In this document: positions 25,174 to 34,379 of the stretch, one piece after another
Layout of the letters: the number at the start of each line of letters is the position of its first letter
Position numbering within the stretch: position 1 is the first letter of the stretch
Assembly (NCBI RefSeq): GCF_001552595.1
Contig: NZ_BCRM01000031.1
Span: 1-35,547, forward strand
Length of the DNA stretch: 35,547 nucleotides
Direction: 5' to 3'
DNA from: Rhodococcus erythropolis NBRC 15567
GTDB taxonomy: Bacteria; Actinomycetota; Actinomycetes; Mycobacteriales; Mycobacteriaceae
Position numbers and translations under genes: made by a program
Notes under the pieces: model-generated
What the model was told of the DNA's origin: nothing
Seen by the model: only the letters and a program-made list of their open reading frames with translations
The model's database searches: none

Positions 25174-26523
25174 GTGTTTGCGCGACGGATAGCTGTCGTC
25201 GGTACGGGGTATGTGGGGCTGACGACGGGTGCGTGCTTGGCGTCACTCGGACATCATGTGATCTGCGCCGATGTCGACGAGGAGAAGATTCGGCGGTTGC
25301 AGGATGGGAGGGTGGACATCCTCGAGCCCGGCCTGTCGGACCTGGTGGCGGAAGGCCTTGCTGCCGGGCGTCTGGCATTCACTGTCGGCGCAGCAGTCGC
25401 AGTCGAACAACATGCGGAAGGCGTCGAGGTTGTATTCCTCTGTGTGCCAACGCCGATGGGCGTCGGCGGCGTTGCGGATCTGCGAGCTGTGGAGGCGGTA
25501 CTGGACGAAATCCGCGATACGCTCCCGGCCGGTTGTGTGATCGTGAACAAATCCACCGTCCCAGTCGGCACCGCCGCGCGAACTGCGGAGTTGTTGGGTC
25601 GATCCGATGTCGCGGTCACCAGTAATCCAGAGTTTCTGCGAGAAGGCACCGCGGTTCGCGACTTCCTCAACCCCGATCGAATCGTCGTGGGTGGGGAGGC
25701 ACAGGACGCGGCAGAACGCGTCGCGGCGCTTTACTCCAGGCTCGGCGCGCCGACTGTGCTCACCGATTCGGCCAGTGCCGAACTGGTGAAGTACGCGGCC
25801 AACGGATTTCTGGCGATGAAGTTGTCGTACGTCAACGCGGTGGCTGAACTGTGCGAGCGACTCGGTGCAGACATACTGGATGTGACCGAAGGTATGAGCT
25901 ACGACCGTAGGATCGGTCGTGAGTTTCTCAATCCTGGCCCAGGGTGGGGTGGATCGTGTCTGCCGAAGGACACCCAAGCGTTGCTCCAGGTGGCAGATGC
26001 TGCTGATTTCGAGTTCCGTCTCATGCGGGCGTCGATCGATACCAATACCCGTCAACGTCAGCGGATGGTGGACAAGATTCGTTTGGCTGTGACGGGCAAT
26101 CGAAACGGCTCGCTCACCCGCACTCGCGTGGCACTGCTCGGTTTGACCTTCAAAGCCGGCACCAATGATCTTCGTGATTCTCCAGCCTTGATGATCGCCG
26201 CTCTACTGCGGCAAGCGGGCGCAGAGTTGGTCGGGTTCGATCCCGCACTCCCCACATCGATATCGTATCCGGAACTGGAGGGTATCGAACTGGTCGCCGA
26301 CGCGTATGCCGCAGGCGCACAAGCCGACGCCGCCGTGGTGCTGACCGAGTGGCCGGAGTTCCGCACGCTCGATTGGCCGCGGATCGCCGCAGCGATGGGC
26401 ACTCCTCGAGTGATCGACACCCGAAATCTGCTCGACCGAGACGTCCTGACGCGAGCGGGTCTCACGTGGACCGGAGTGGGCCGACGACAACCTTCGGACA
26501 CCACTGTTCTGGCGGCGCAGTAG
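25174..26523 (+). CDS. UDP-glucose 6-dehydrogenase
   Basis: This 449-residue enzyme belongs to the UDP-glucose/GDP-mannose dehydrogenase family and oxidises UDP-glucose to UDP-glucuronate with two NAD+. The N-terminal Rossmann motif is VVGTGYVGLTTGACLASLGH. The central domain has EFLREGTAVRDFLNPDRIVVG and the active-site Cys motif GPGWGGSCLPKD, and the C-terminal domain has LLGLTFKAGTNDLRDSPA. The start is GTG 25174 with GGAGG just upstream. It probably supplies glucuronate to the polysaccharide made by this locus, although GDP-mannose as substrate cannot be excluded from sequence. It lies 68 bp upstream of tgt on the same strand. Confidence 0.95.
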   Translation: MFARRIAVVGTGYVGLTTGACLASLGHHVICADVDEEKIRRLQDGRVDILEPGLSDLVAEGLAAGRLAFTVGAAVAVEQHAEGVEVVFLCVPTPMGVGGVADLRAVEAVLDEIRDTLPAGCVIVNKSTVPVGTAARTAELLGRSDVAVTSNPEFLREGTAVRDFLNPDRIVVGGEAQDAAERVAALYSRLGAPTVLTDSASAELVKYAANGFLAMKLSYVNAVAELCERLGADILDVTEGMSYDRRIGREFLNPGPGWGGSCLPKDTQALLQVADAADFEFRLMRASIDTNTRQRQRMVDKIRLAVTGNRNGSLTRTRVALLGLTFKAGTNDLRDSPALMIAALLRQAGAELVGFDPALPTSISYPELEGIELVADAYAAGAQADAAVVLTEWPEFRTLDWPRIAAAMGTPRVIDTRNLLDRDVLTRAGLTWTGVGRRQPSDTTVLAAQ

Positions 26524-26579
26524 AACTGTCGAAGGTGCTCGTCGCGAGCATGCCGCGGCGGCAGTATTCGCAGTTATGA

Positions 26580-28606
<2,027 letters not shown>

Positions 28607-28662
28607 CCAAGCACCACAAGGCGCTCGGATGCGAGTTGGCGACCGTCCAGTTGCGCAGAACA

Positions 28663-28708
28663 CACCGAAGGCCCTGCGGTTTCACGTGGAACCGCAGGGC
28701 CTTCGGTG
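28663..28708. terminator. Stem-loop containing a parS-like sequence
   Basis: A perfect 19-bp inverted repeat (arms 28663-28681 and 28690-28708, CACCGAAGGCC... with ...GGCCTTCGGTG) surrounds an 8-nt loop. The centre reads GTTTCACGTGGAAC (28679-28692), one base from the parS core GTTTCACGTGAAAC bound by ParB. It lies after the stop of the Pro-rich membrane-protein operon (28724, read leftwards) and ahead of the YhhQ gene. As a hairpin it can act as a leftward terminator without a T-tract; a ParB-binding role is inference. Confidence 0.7.
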
Positions 28709-28723
28709 ATGCAAACGAACTGA

Positions 28724-29668
28724 TCAGGCAGCTACATGGCCGCCGGTCAGCACGCGGTATGCGTAGGTACTGGCGATCAGCGCGACGGGCGCCGTCACGA
28801 GAAGACCGATTCCGCACAGCAGTGCGCCGATGATGTTGATACCGATCAGAGCGAGCGCCAGCAGGATCAACGTTCCGACGTTCGACGAGGTCAACGCGTA
28901 GCTCGATTTGATGCCCGAAATCGCATCCTGATTCTTGTCCACGATGAAGGTCAGCGTGTAGTAGAGCAGGAACGCCGCGATGATGCCGGGAATGATGCAC
29001 AGAACCAAACCGACATAGGTGGCGACGGCGACAAGGAAACCGCCGAGAACAACTGCACCGATGTTCGTGAATTGGAAGAAGGTGCCGAAAGCCGGCTTGA
29101 TTCCGTCCAATTCGCTCAACGCTCCACGAAGGAATGCGGCTTGGATGATGTAGCCGACGATTGCGGTGACCAATCCACCCACGATCGACAGCGCGCTGAA
29201 TTCGGTATTGGTGTAGTCGAAGCCGTTGAAAGCACCCTGGATGAGTCCGGCGATCAGAAAAGCGATGATCGAGATCCCGATCCAGACCAGTGCGTTGTCT
29301 TTGAACTTGTTCCAGCCGTAGGAAATTGCCGCACCCACAGAAAGCTGGGGGGCGCCGAAGCCTGCGCCGTAGTCATTCGGGGGCGGAGGCGGGAAGTTGC
29401 CACCACCGGGAGGAGGCGGGTACCCACCGGGAGGCGGGTAGTTTCCGCCGGGAGGGGGATAGCTTCCACCCTGCGGGGGTGGAGGGAAGTTGCCCTGTGG
29501 GGGCGGCGGGTAGCCGCCGGGCGGGGGATAACTTCCACCCTGCGGAGGACCGGCCGGTGGAGGATAACTCCCCGGAGGGGGTGTTCCCTGCTGGCCGTAC
29601 GGATCCTGGGGTGGGAATTGCTTCCCGTCTTCTGGGTTCTGGTTGGGGTCTTGCCCACCGGTTGTCAT
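28724..29668 (-). CDS. Proline/glycine-rich multi-pass membrane protein
   Basis: This 314-residue protein has a cytoplasmic N-terminal tail of about 110 residues made of Pro-Pro-Gly-Gly-Tyr/Asn/Ser repeats (YPPPGGYPPPPQG and similar), followed by a membrane domain (about 115-314) with about five TM helices (WIGISIIAFLIAGLIQGAF, VGLVLCIIPGIIAAFLLYY). The membrane domain resembles DUF975/YciC-like integral membrane families, but no specific function is evident. The tail shares its first 49 residues, with only two differences, with the neighbouring RDD protein. The start ATG 29668 lies 10 bp after that gene's stop, so the two are one operon. Similar Pro-rich tails in mycobacterial membrane proteins are linked to cell-envelope and pole proteins. 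Confidence 0.85.
   Translation of the reverse strand: MTTGGQDPNQNPEDGKQFPPQDPYGQQGTPPPGSYPPPAGPPQGGSYPPPGGYPPPPQGNFPPPPQGGSYPPPGGNYPPPGGYPPPPGGGNFPPPPPNDYGAGFGAPQLSVGAAISYGWNKFKDNALVWIGISIIAFLIAGLIQGAFNGFDYTNTEFSALSIVGGLVTAIVGYIIQAAFLRGALSELDGIKPAFGTFFQFTNIGAVVLGGFLVAVATYVGLVLCIIPGIIAAFLLYYTLTFIVDKNQDAISGIKSSYALTSSNVGTLILLALALIGINIIGALLCGIGLLVTAPVALIASTYAYRVLTGGHVAA
29560..29668 (-). repeat. Shared 5' coding repeat, copy 1
   Basis: The first about 110 bases of the Pro-rich membrane-protein gene closely match the first about 110 bases of the adjacent RDD gene (30293-30401) at the nucleotide level, including synonymous sites (roughly nine in ten identical by eye). After this head the two proteins differ entirely in membrane domain. 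Confidence 0.75.
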
Positions 29669-29678
29669 ATATGTCTAC

Positions 29679-30401
29679 CTAACCCTTGACTACCTGAGTC
29701 CCACCAGCGAGCTCGTCATGCTTGCCCTGCTTGGTGGGGCTGTTGTTGATGGTGACCGCGATGACGATGTAGGCGACCAGCGCGAGGATTCCGCCGATGA
29801 TCGGAATGATCGAGAGCAACGTGAAGGCGTTGCGAATCGCAGACTGCTGGACGGAGGGGCGAGGTGCGCCGCCCGGACCGTGCACTGAAAGGCCCAGAAT
29901 CATCTTTCCCAAAGTCCGACCCTGCGTTACTTCCATTGCGATGAAGTAAGCGAAGGTCAGAATTCCCGAGAACAGTCCCGAGATCAGAATCAAGCTGTCG
30001 GAGTCACTGACCAAGAGAGCCAGAATCGCGGCGATGATGCCGACGATGATTCCGTCGATGATGCGGGCGCCGAGTCGAATCCACAGATCACCCGGCTGAG
30101 CACCCGAGGGCAGTCGATTTCCTCCGCCGTACGCACCTTGGTCGTTGAACTGCGGAGGCGGCGGGAAGTTGCCGCCCGGCGGAGGCGGCGGGTATCCACC
30201 GGGCGGCGGGTAGTTGCCACCCTGAGGGGGCGGGAAGTTCCCGCCCTGTGGAGGAGGCGGGTAGCTACCGCCCTGCGGGGGGCCTGCGGGAGGTGGGTAA
30301 CTTCCGGGAGGAGGTGTTCCCTGCTGGCCATATGGATCCTGGGGTGGGAATTGCTTCCCTCCTTCTGGATTCTGGTTGGGGTCGTACCCGCCGGTTGTCA
30401 T
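29679..30401 (-). CDS. RDD-domain membrane protein with Pro-rich tail
   Basis: This 240-residue protein has an N-terminal Pro/Gly-rich tail (about 1-95) followed by an RDD domain with about three TM helices. The RDD motifs are visible: LWIRLGARIIDGIIVGIIAA (Arg and two Asp-type positions), GRTLGKMILGLSV and AIRNAFTLLSIIPIIGGIL. Families of this type are polytopic membrane proteins of unresolved function, often at division or envelope sites. It is the first gene of the operon with the other Pro-rich membrane protein. The start is ATG 30401. It is divergent from the DUF4190 gene across 130 bp. Confidence 0.88.
   Translation of the reverse strand: MTTGGYDPNQNPEGGKQFPPQDPYGQQGTPPPGSYPPPAGPPQGGSYPPPPQGGNFPPPQGGNYPPPGGYPPPPPGGNFPPPPQFNDQGAYGGGNRLPSGAQPGDLWIRLGARIIDGIIVGIIAAILALLVSDSDSLILISGLFSGILTFAYFIAMEVTQGRTLGKMILGLSVHGPGGAPRPSVQQSAIRNAFTLLSIIPIIGGILALVAYIVIAVTINNSPTKQGKHDELAGGTQVVKG
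30293..30401 (-). repeat. Shared 5' coding repeat, copy 2
   Basis: This is the second copy of the duplicated 5' coding segment (see 29560-29668). Both encode MTTGG, then DPNQNPE, GKQFPPQDPYGQQGTPPPG and a Pro-rich continuation. Near-identity at third codon positions suggests recent duplication or gene conversion. Confidence 0.75.
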
Positions 30402-30493
30402 GTGTTCCCCTCAGTCGTAAATATCGCGCTCGAGTGTGACAGTGGATATGACCCTACTGGGATCAAAGAGCGATGTGGATGACATCTGCTCAC

Positions 30494-30524
30494 TTGGATT
30501 CGGAGGTCACCTGTGGTTTAGGCT
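30494..30524 (+). promoter_or_regulatory. Candidate promoter for a leaderless DUF4190 message
   Basis: TTGGAT (30494-30499) and TAGGCT (30519-30524) are 19 bp apart, and the hexamer ends seven bases before the ATG at 30532. There is no Shine-Dalgarno, so transcription probably begins at or next to the start codon, as in many rhodococcal genes. Confidence 0.4.
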
Positions 30525-30531
30525 GCGTTGT

Positions 30532-31185
30532 ATGACGAGTTCTGGGGGCAACAACGACGATTCTTCGAGCGATTACCAGGCAAAACCTGGATACGGAGAA
30601 TTTCCGAGCCTGCCGCCCGAGGGGTACGGCGTGTCCCCGTCCGAAACGCAGTCTTCACCTGAAGTTCCCGGATATACCACTCCCAACGAGCAGTACCCGG
30701 GTTATCCGCCGCCGTCGTACAACCCAACCGGTAATACGCCTCAGCCGGGTGGAATTGGTGAACCCAATCCATACCTGCCGCCGCAGAATTTCGGACCGCC
30801 GAATCAATATCAGCCGAATCAATATCAGCAACCCGGACAATACGGACAAGCTCAGTACGGACAGCCCCAATACGGTCAACCGCCGAATGCGTACGGTCAA
30901 CCGAACCAATTCGCTGGTGGATACATCCCGCCGATGCAGCCAGTCGGCACCAATGGTCTCGCAATTGCGTCGTTGGTGGTATCGCTTGCAGGCGGTTGCT
31001 TCTACAGTCTCGGCGGAATCATCGGAATCATTTTGGGAATTGTCGCGCTCAATCAGATCAAGCAGACAGGTCAAGAGGGACGCGGGCTTGCGATAGCCGG
31101 AATTGCGGTCGGAGCAACCTTCTTGGCCATTTTTGCTGTGATTCTCGTGGTCGCACTCATCGCGAGCGCATCGTCGTCGTACTGA
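30532..31185 (+). CDS. DUF4190 membrane protein with Pro/Gln/Tyr-rich tail
   Basis: This is a 217-residue protein. The N-terminal about 140 residues are low-complexity, first Pro/Ser-rich, then Gln-Tyr-Gly repeats (NQYQPNQYQQ, YGQAQYGQPQYGQPP). The C-terminal part is a DUF4190 domain with two TM helices (LAIASLVVSLAGG and IAGIAVGATFLAIFAVILVVA) around the small loop ALNQIKQTGQEGRG. The family has no known enzymatic function. It is divergent from the RDD gene. The ATG at 30532 gives the expected Ser-rich head; upstream in-frame codons lack any start signal. Confidence 0.85.
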   Translation: MTSSGGNNDDSSSDYQAKPGYGEFPSLPPEGYGVSPSETQSSPEVPGYTTPNEQYPGYPPPSYNPTGNTPQPGGIGEPNPYLPPQNFGPPNQYQPNQYQQPGQYGQAQYGQPQYGQPPNAYGQPNQFAGGYIPPMQPVGTNGLAIASLVVSLAGGCFYSLGGIIGIILGIVALNQIKQTGQEGRGLAIAGIAVGATFLAIFAVILVVALIASASSSY

Positions 31186-31206
31186 AGTGGCGTCGTACTG
31201 AAGTGG
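31175..31206. repeat. Perfect 16-bp tandem duplication spanning a stop codon
   Basis: CGTCGTACTGAAGTGG is present at 31175-31190 and again at 31191-31206 with no mismatch. The DUF4190 stop codon TGA (31183-31185) is in the first copy. Confidence 0.8.
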
Positions 31207-31213
31207 CTGGCGC

Positions 31214-31954
31214 TCACACGGGAGTGACTATGGACGACGCAGGAAGCGGCTTCCCGAAGTAATAGCCCTGGCCCATGTCGCAGCCGGCCTGCAAGACGTT
31301 GGCTGCGTGTTCCGCGGTTTCGACGCCCTCGGCTATCGAATCAAGCCCGAGCTTCCGCGCGATGTCGGCGATTGACTCCATGACCATGAAGGCGCGGTCT
31401 CCAGCACGACCCGCTGCGCTGACGGCCCAGGTCAAGGATTGGTCGACCTTGAGAATGTCGAGCGGCAATTCCGACAACGCGGAGAAAGACGCGAAGCCCG
31501 CCCCGAAATCATCCAGCGCGATTCGAATTCCCTCGTTATGCAAGACGTGAAGGGTCTCGGCGGCATGCCGACCCACGACGCCGAGTTCGGTGACTTCCAC
31601 GATGATTCTGCTCAGTGGGGTTTCTGAACTGTCCAGCGCTCCGAGGATCTCGTGAGCGGCGTGCGGGGTAGCGAGTTGGCGAGGTGAAAAGTTGACCGCG
31701 ACCATCATGTGCTCAGGCCACGACGCTGTTTGGGCACAGATCATGTCCAGAGCCTGCAGCCCGATGGGAATGATGAGCCCAGAGGATTCGGCGGAGCGCA
31801 TGAAATCTTGGGGTTCGATCAACCCTCGAAGCGGATGGCGCCACCGCAGAAGTGCTTCATAGCTGATAATTGCTGACGAGTTCAGATTGACCTGGGGTTG
31901 ATACAACACCTCGAATTGATGGTCGTCGAGTGCCTCGCGAAGCTCGCGGACCAT
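31214..31954 (-). CDS. Stand-alone EAL-domain cyclic-di-GMP phosphodiesterase
   Basis: This 246-residue protein consists of an EAL domain alone, with no sensor or GGDEF region. The active-site series is complete: Glu33 in YEALLRW, the Asn in VNFSPRQL, the Glu in VEVTE, DDFGAGFAS, the Lys in LKVDQS and the Glu in AEGVET, followed by GYYFGKPL. It should hydrolyse cyclic-di-GMP to pGpG. Free EAL proteins usually act by complexing with other signalling proteins. The start ATG 31954 has AAAAGGA upstream. It lies 255 bp from GluQ-RS with a clear intergenic gap, and converges with the DUF4190 gene (28 bp). Confidence 0.93.
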   Translation of the reverse strand: MVRELREALDDHQFEVLYQPQVNLNSSAIISYEALLRWRHPLRGLIEPQDFMRSAESSGLIIPIGLQALDMICAQTASWPEHMMVAVNFSPRQLATPHAAHEILGALDSSETPLSRIIVEVTELGVVGRHAAETLHVLHNEGIRIALDDFGAGFASFSALSELPLDILKVDQSLTWAVSAAGRAGDRAFMVMESIADIARKLGLDSIAEGVETAEHAANVLQAGCDMGQGYYFGKPLPASSIVTPV

Positions 31955-32209
31955 GCGTATTCCTTTTCGTCCTGAGTCGCCCGTGCCGCACGTGCGTGTC
32001 AGCGTGGATGCTGCAAGTGGGTACTGCGGTCGGATCCCAGGTTCAGATCCCGGGCGTAGTTTTGCAGGGACTACTCGCCCTGAATTTCCTTCGCCAGTCT
32101 TGACCGTACTTCACTAATCGAGAATTGCCAACGAATAGCTATTGCGGACGGCTTTGTCATATCGGACAATCGAGCTTTTGTCCCGACGAGGTGCCGATTG
32201 AAACTTCAC

Positions 32210-33106
32210 TTACTTCGCCGGGAAAATCCACGGGGTTCGGGGGATCTTGCGAGAGTCGAATCGATCCGCCAATTGGGGTGGTGTGACAACTTCGCCGGGT
32301 TCAGCGAGACCGATGCTCGACGCGATCATTGTCAGGACCCGTTCGGCACTGCGTCCGGCCTCGAGTTGATCGGCCAGAGTCACTGCGCCGTCGCGCTTCG
32401 CGAGTCGTTTGCCTTCACTGTTCAACGCGAGAGGAACGTGGGCGTACGACGGCGGTTCGATGTCGAGCAGTTGAGCAAGGTGCGCCTGACGCGGCGCCGA
32501 GGTCAGGAGGTCGTCGCCGCGGACCACTTGATCGATGTTCTGCGCACCGTCGTCGACGACAACGGCGAGGTTGTAGGCGGGTACGCCGTCTCCGCGGAGC
32601 AGGACGACGTCGTCGACTTGCCCCGTCACCTCGCCGAACAGTTCGTCGTGCACGGTGAACGAATCGATGTCGGCCCGTAGCCTCAGCGCGGGGGATCGGC
32701 CGCTTGCCGATTTCTCGGCGCGTTCGGCCGCCGACAGGTTCCGGCAAGTGCCGGGATAGGCGCCATCGGGAGCATGGGGAGCGGACGGTGCCTGCAGGAT
32801 CTCCTTGCGTGTGCAGAAGCAGGGATAGGTCAGGTGGCGCTCGCGTAGTAGCTCGATAGCGTTGTGGTACAAGGGAAGACGGTGCGATTGTAAGACGACT
32901 GGGCCGTCCCATGTGAGGCCGAGCCTGCGCAGATCGTCGAGTTGTCGCTCCATCGAGCCGGGTCGGACACGGTCGAGATCCTCGACGCGAATGAGGAAGT
33001 CGCGCCCGCTGGTGCGGGCGAACAGCCAGGCCAAGAGGGCGGTACGGAGGTTTCCCAGATGGAGATCGCCGGACGGGCTCGGCGCGAAGCGTCCTGCTCC
33101 GGCCAC
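32210..33106 (-). CDS. gluQ: Glutamyl-queuosine tRNA(Asp) synthetase
   Basis: This 298-residue enzyme is a truncated GluRS lacking the anticodon-binding domain. It has GAGRFAPSPSG, the HIGH-type HLGNLR (His16), a zinc site (CFCT with the later YPGTCRN, as in E. coli YadB) and the KMSKS-type KRLAKRD. It attaches glutamate to queuosine at position 34 of tRNA-Asp, so it works downstream of Tgt. The start is a GTG at 33106, one base after the TetR stop (TGA-C-GTG), suggesting coupling with the regulator. An earlier start would run into the TetR gene. Confidence 0.93.
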   Translation of the reverse strand: MAGAGRFAPSPSGDLHLGNLRTALLAWLFARTSGRDFLIRVEDLDRVRPGSMERQLDDLRRLGLTWDGPVVLQSHRLPLYHNAIELLRERHLTYPCFCTRKEILQAPSAPHAPDGAYPGTCRNLSAAERAEKSASGRSPALRLRADIDSFTVHDELFGEVTGQVDDVVLLRGDGVPAYNLAVVVDDGAQNIDQVVRGDDLLTSAPRQAHLAQLLDIEPPSYAHVPLALNSEGKRLAKRDGAVTLADQLEAGRSAERVLTMIASSIGLAEPGEVVTPPQLADRFDSRKIPRTPWIFPAK

Positions 33107-33107
33107 G

Positions 33108-33716
33108 TCAGCTGGCGAGCCCGACGGAGGCGAGCGGGTTCTCGGCGTCCTGCAGGGTGAGGCGGATCTGGGTTTCCAAAGCGTGATCGAGGTACTGCGG
33201 CGGATACATGGCGGGGCTTCCGAGTGCGTCGAGGGCCAATCCATTGACGGTTGAAAGTAGAAGTGCCGCTCTGGTTTCCGCTTCCGGAGTTCCGATCCCG
33301 ATCAGAACTGTCGAGATGCCGGTGCGGATTGTGAACAGGGTTGTCCGGCGGATTTCGGAGAGTGACTCACTGGTTGCGGCGCGCACGGCAAACGCGGCGA
33401 GCACATGCGCCTCACGCGTGCGTTGCTCGTCGAGGGGCAGGAGTTGCGAGAGCGCCTGGAACAGGGCGGTATGCGGGTCCGCGTCGGCGGACGATTCGGC
33501 CAGTCTGGTCAACAATCGATCGACGAGTGTTCGCAGTGCGAATGCGAACATCTCGTCCTTGGTCGAGAAATGATGTTGCACTGCGCCGATCGAGACACCC
33601 GCCCGTTTTGCGACCTCGCGAACGCTGGCATTTTCCAGTCCGGATTCCGCGGCGACATCGAACAATGCCGCCGCAAGCAGGTCTGGACTCGTGGAGGATT
33701 TTCGGCGTTCCGGCAT
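33108..33716 (-). CDS. TetR-family regulator
   Basis: This 202-residue TetR protein has the DNA-binding region LENASVREVAKRAGVSIGAV followed by QHHFSTKDEMFAFAL (about 28-65) and a helical C-terminal domain similar to the BetI/TetR_C_6 group (LAAFAVRAATSESLSEIRR). The ligand is unknown. It lies directly upstream of gluQ and 51 bp downstream of the TIGR03086 gene. A 24-bp imperfect palindrome lies just upstream of its ATG. Confidence 0.9.
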   Translation of the reverse strand: MPERRKSSTSPDLLAAALFDVAAESGLENASVREVAKRAGVSIGAVQHHFSTKDEMFAFALRTLVDRLLTRLAESSADADPHTALFQALSQLLPLDEQRTREAHVLAAFAVRAATSESLSEIRRTTLFTIRTGISTVLIGIGTPEAETRAALLLSTVNGLALDALGSPAMYPPQYLDHALETQIRLTLQDAENPLASVGLAS

Positions 33717-33723
33717 ACCGCGA

Positions 33724-33747
33724 CATTACATGTGTATGGAAGTAATG
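33724..33747. promoter_or_regulatory. Imperfect palindrome, candidate TetR operator
   Basis: CATTAC (33724-33729) and GTAATG (33742-33747) form a 24-bp inverted repeat with a 12-bp centre, immediately upstream of the TetR start at 33716. The position fits autoregulation; binding is not shown. Confidence 0.5.
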
Positions 33748-33767
33748 CCCACGTCAGGGGTACTTTT

Positions 33768-34328
33768 TCACGCCTTCCGGCCGAGGAAGGCAAGGAGTTT
33801 CGTCGCTTTGTCAGCGTTGTCCGGAACCTGTATTTCCGGGCCGCACACACCGCTCATGCGGATCGACTCGCCGAGGCCCGCGGCGATCTCCGACACCCAC
33901 TCCACGTCCGTGTCACGCATCGTCGTATCGGTGCCGGTCGCGGCTGCGAGATCCCAACCGTGGATGACCAGATCGAAACACAAGAACCCCTCGACCGTGG
34001 CCCCGAGGTTGGTCCGGCCGAAGTGCCCGTCGTATTCGAGGGTGGACTTTGCCGGATCGTCCAGAATGGCCTGCATCGAATCTCGGACGGCCGCCCAGGC
34101 TGCCGACGGGTCGTCGTCGACCGACGGACCGGGTGCCAATTCCAGGCCGACTACCTTGACCATGTCTCGTTCGCTGTCGAGCACGTGTCTCACCACGTCG
34201 CGGGCGGTCCAGCCCTCGCAGGGGGAATCGTTGTCCCAGCGGTCGGCGGGTACGGCGTCGATCCGCGCCGTGAATCCGGCGGCCAGATCCCGATAACGCT
34301 GGGCGGGGGAGATCTCTGTTGAAGTCAT
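33768..34328 (-). CDS. TIGR03086-family (DinB/MPI_N-like) metal-binding protein
   Basis: This 186-residue protein belongs to the mycothiol-dependent maleylpyruvate-isomerase N-terminal / DinB-like superfamily. The metal-ligand signature is split between GWTARDVVRHVLDSERD and FDLVIHGWDLAAATG. Many such proteins are thought to use mycothiol in thiol transfer or detoxification, but the reaction of TIGR03086 members is unresolved. The start ATG 34328 (MTSTEISPAQRYRDL) has AAGGA upstream at good spacing. It lies in the same direction as the Lrp and TetR genes, 51 bp from each. Confidence 0.88.
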   Translation of the reverse strand: MTSTEISPAQRYRDLAAGFTARIDAVPADRWDNDSPCEGWTARDVVRHVLDSERDMVKVVGLELAPGPSVDDDPSAAWAAVRDSMQAILDDPAKSTLEYDGHFGRTNLGATVEGFLCFDLVIHGWDLAAATGTDTTMRDTDVEWVSEIAAGLGESIRMSGVCGPEIQVPDNADKATKLLAFLGRKA

Positions 34329-34379
34329 GACAGCAATCCTTCTCCACCGCGGCGCGTCATGATTGATTATTTCGGACAT

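Noticed and set aside
26536..26550. Short hairpin TGCTCG-TCG-CGAGCA after the UDP-glucose dehydrogenase gene
   Set aside because: Only six base pairs, no T-tract, and tgt follows closely on the same strand, so I do not call a terminator.
29390..29560. GC-rich direct repeats that could be mistaken for a CRISPR array or minisatellite
   Set aside because: The unit is a coding repeat (Pro-Pro-Pro-Gly-Gly) of irregular length with no distinct spacers, inside a protein tail.
31955..32209. Intergenic region before the EAL gene examined for a cyclic-di-GMP riboswitch or small RNA
   Set aside because: I found no GEMM-type core or stable conserved structure, only ordinary promoter-like DNA.
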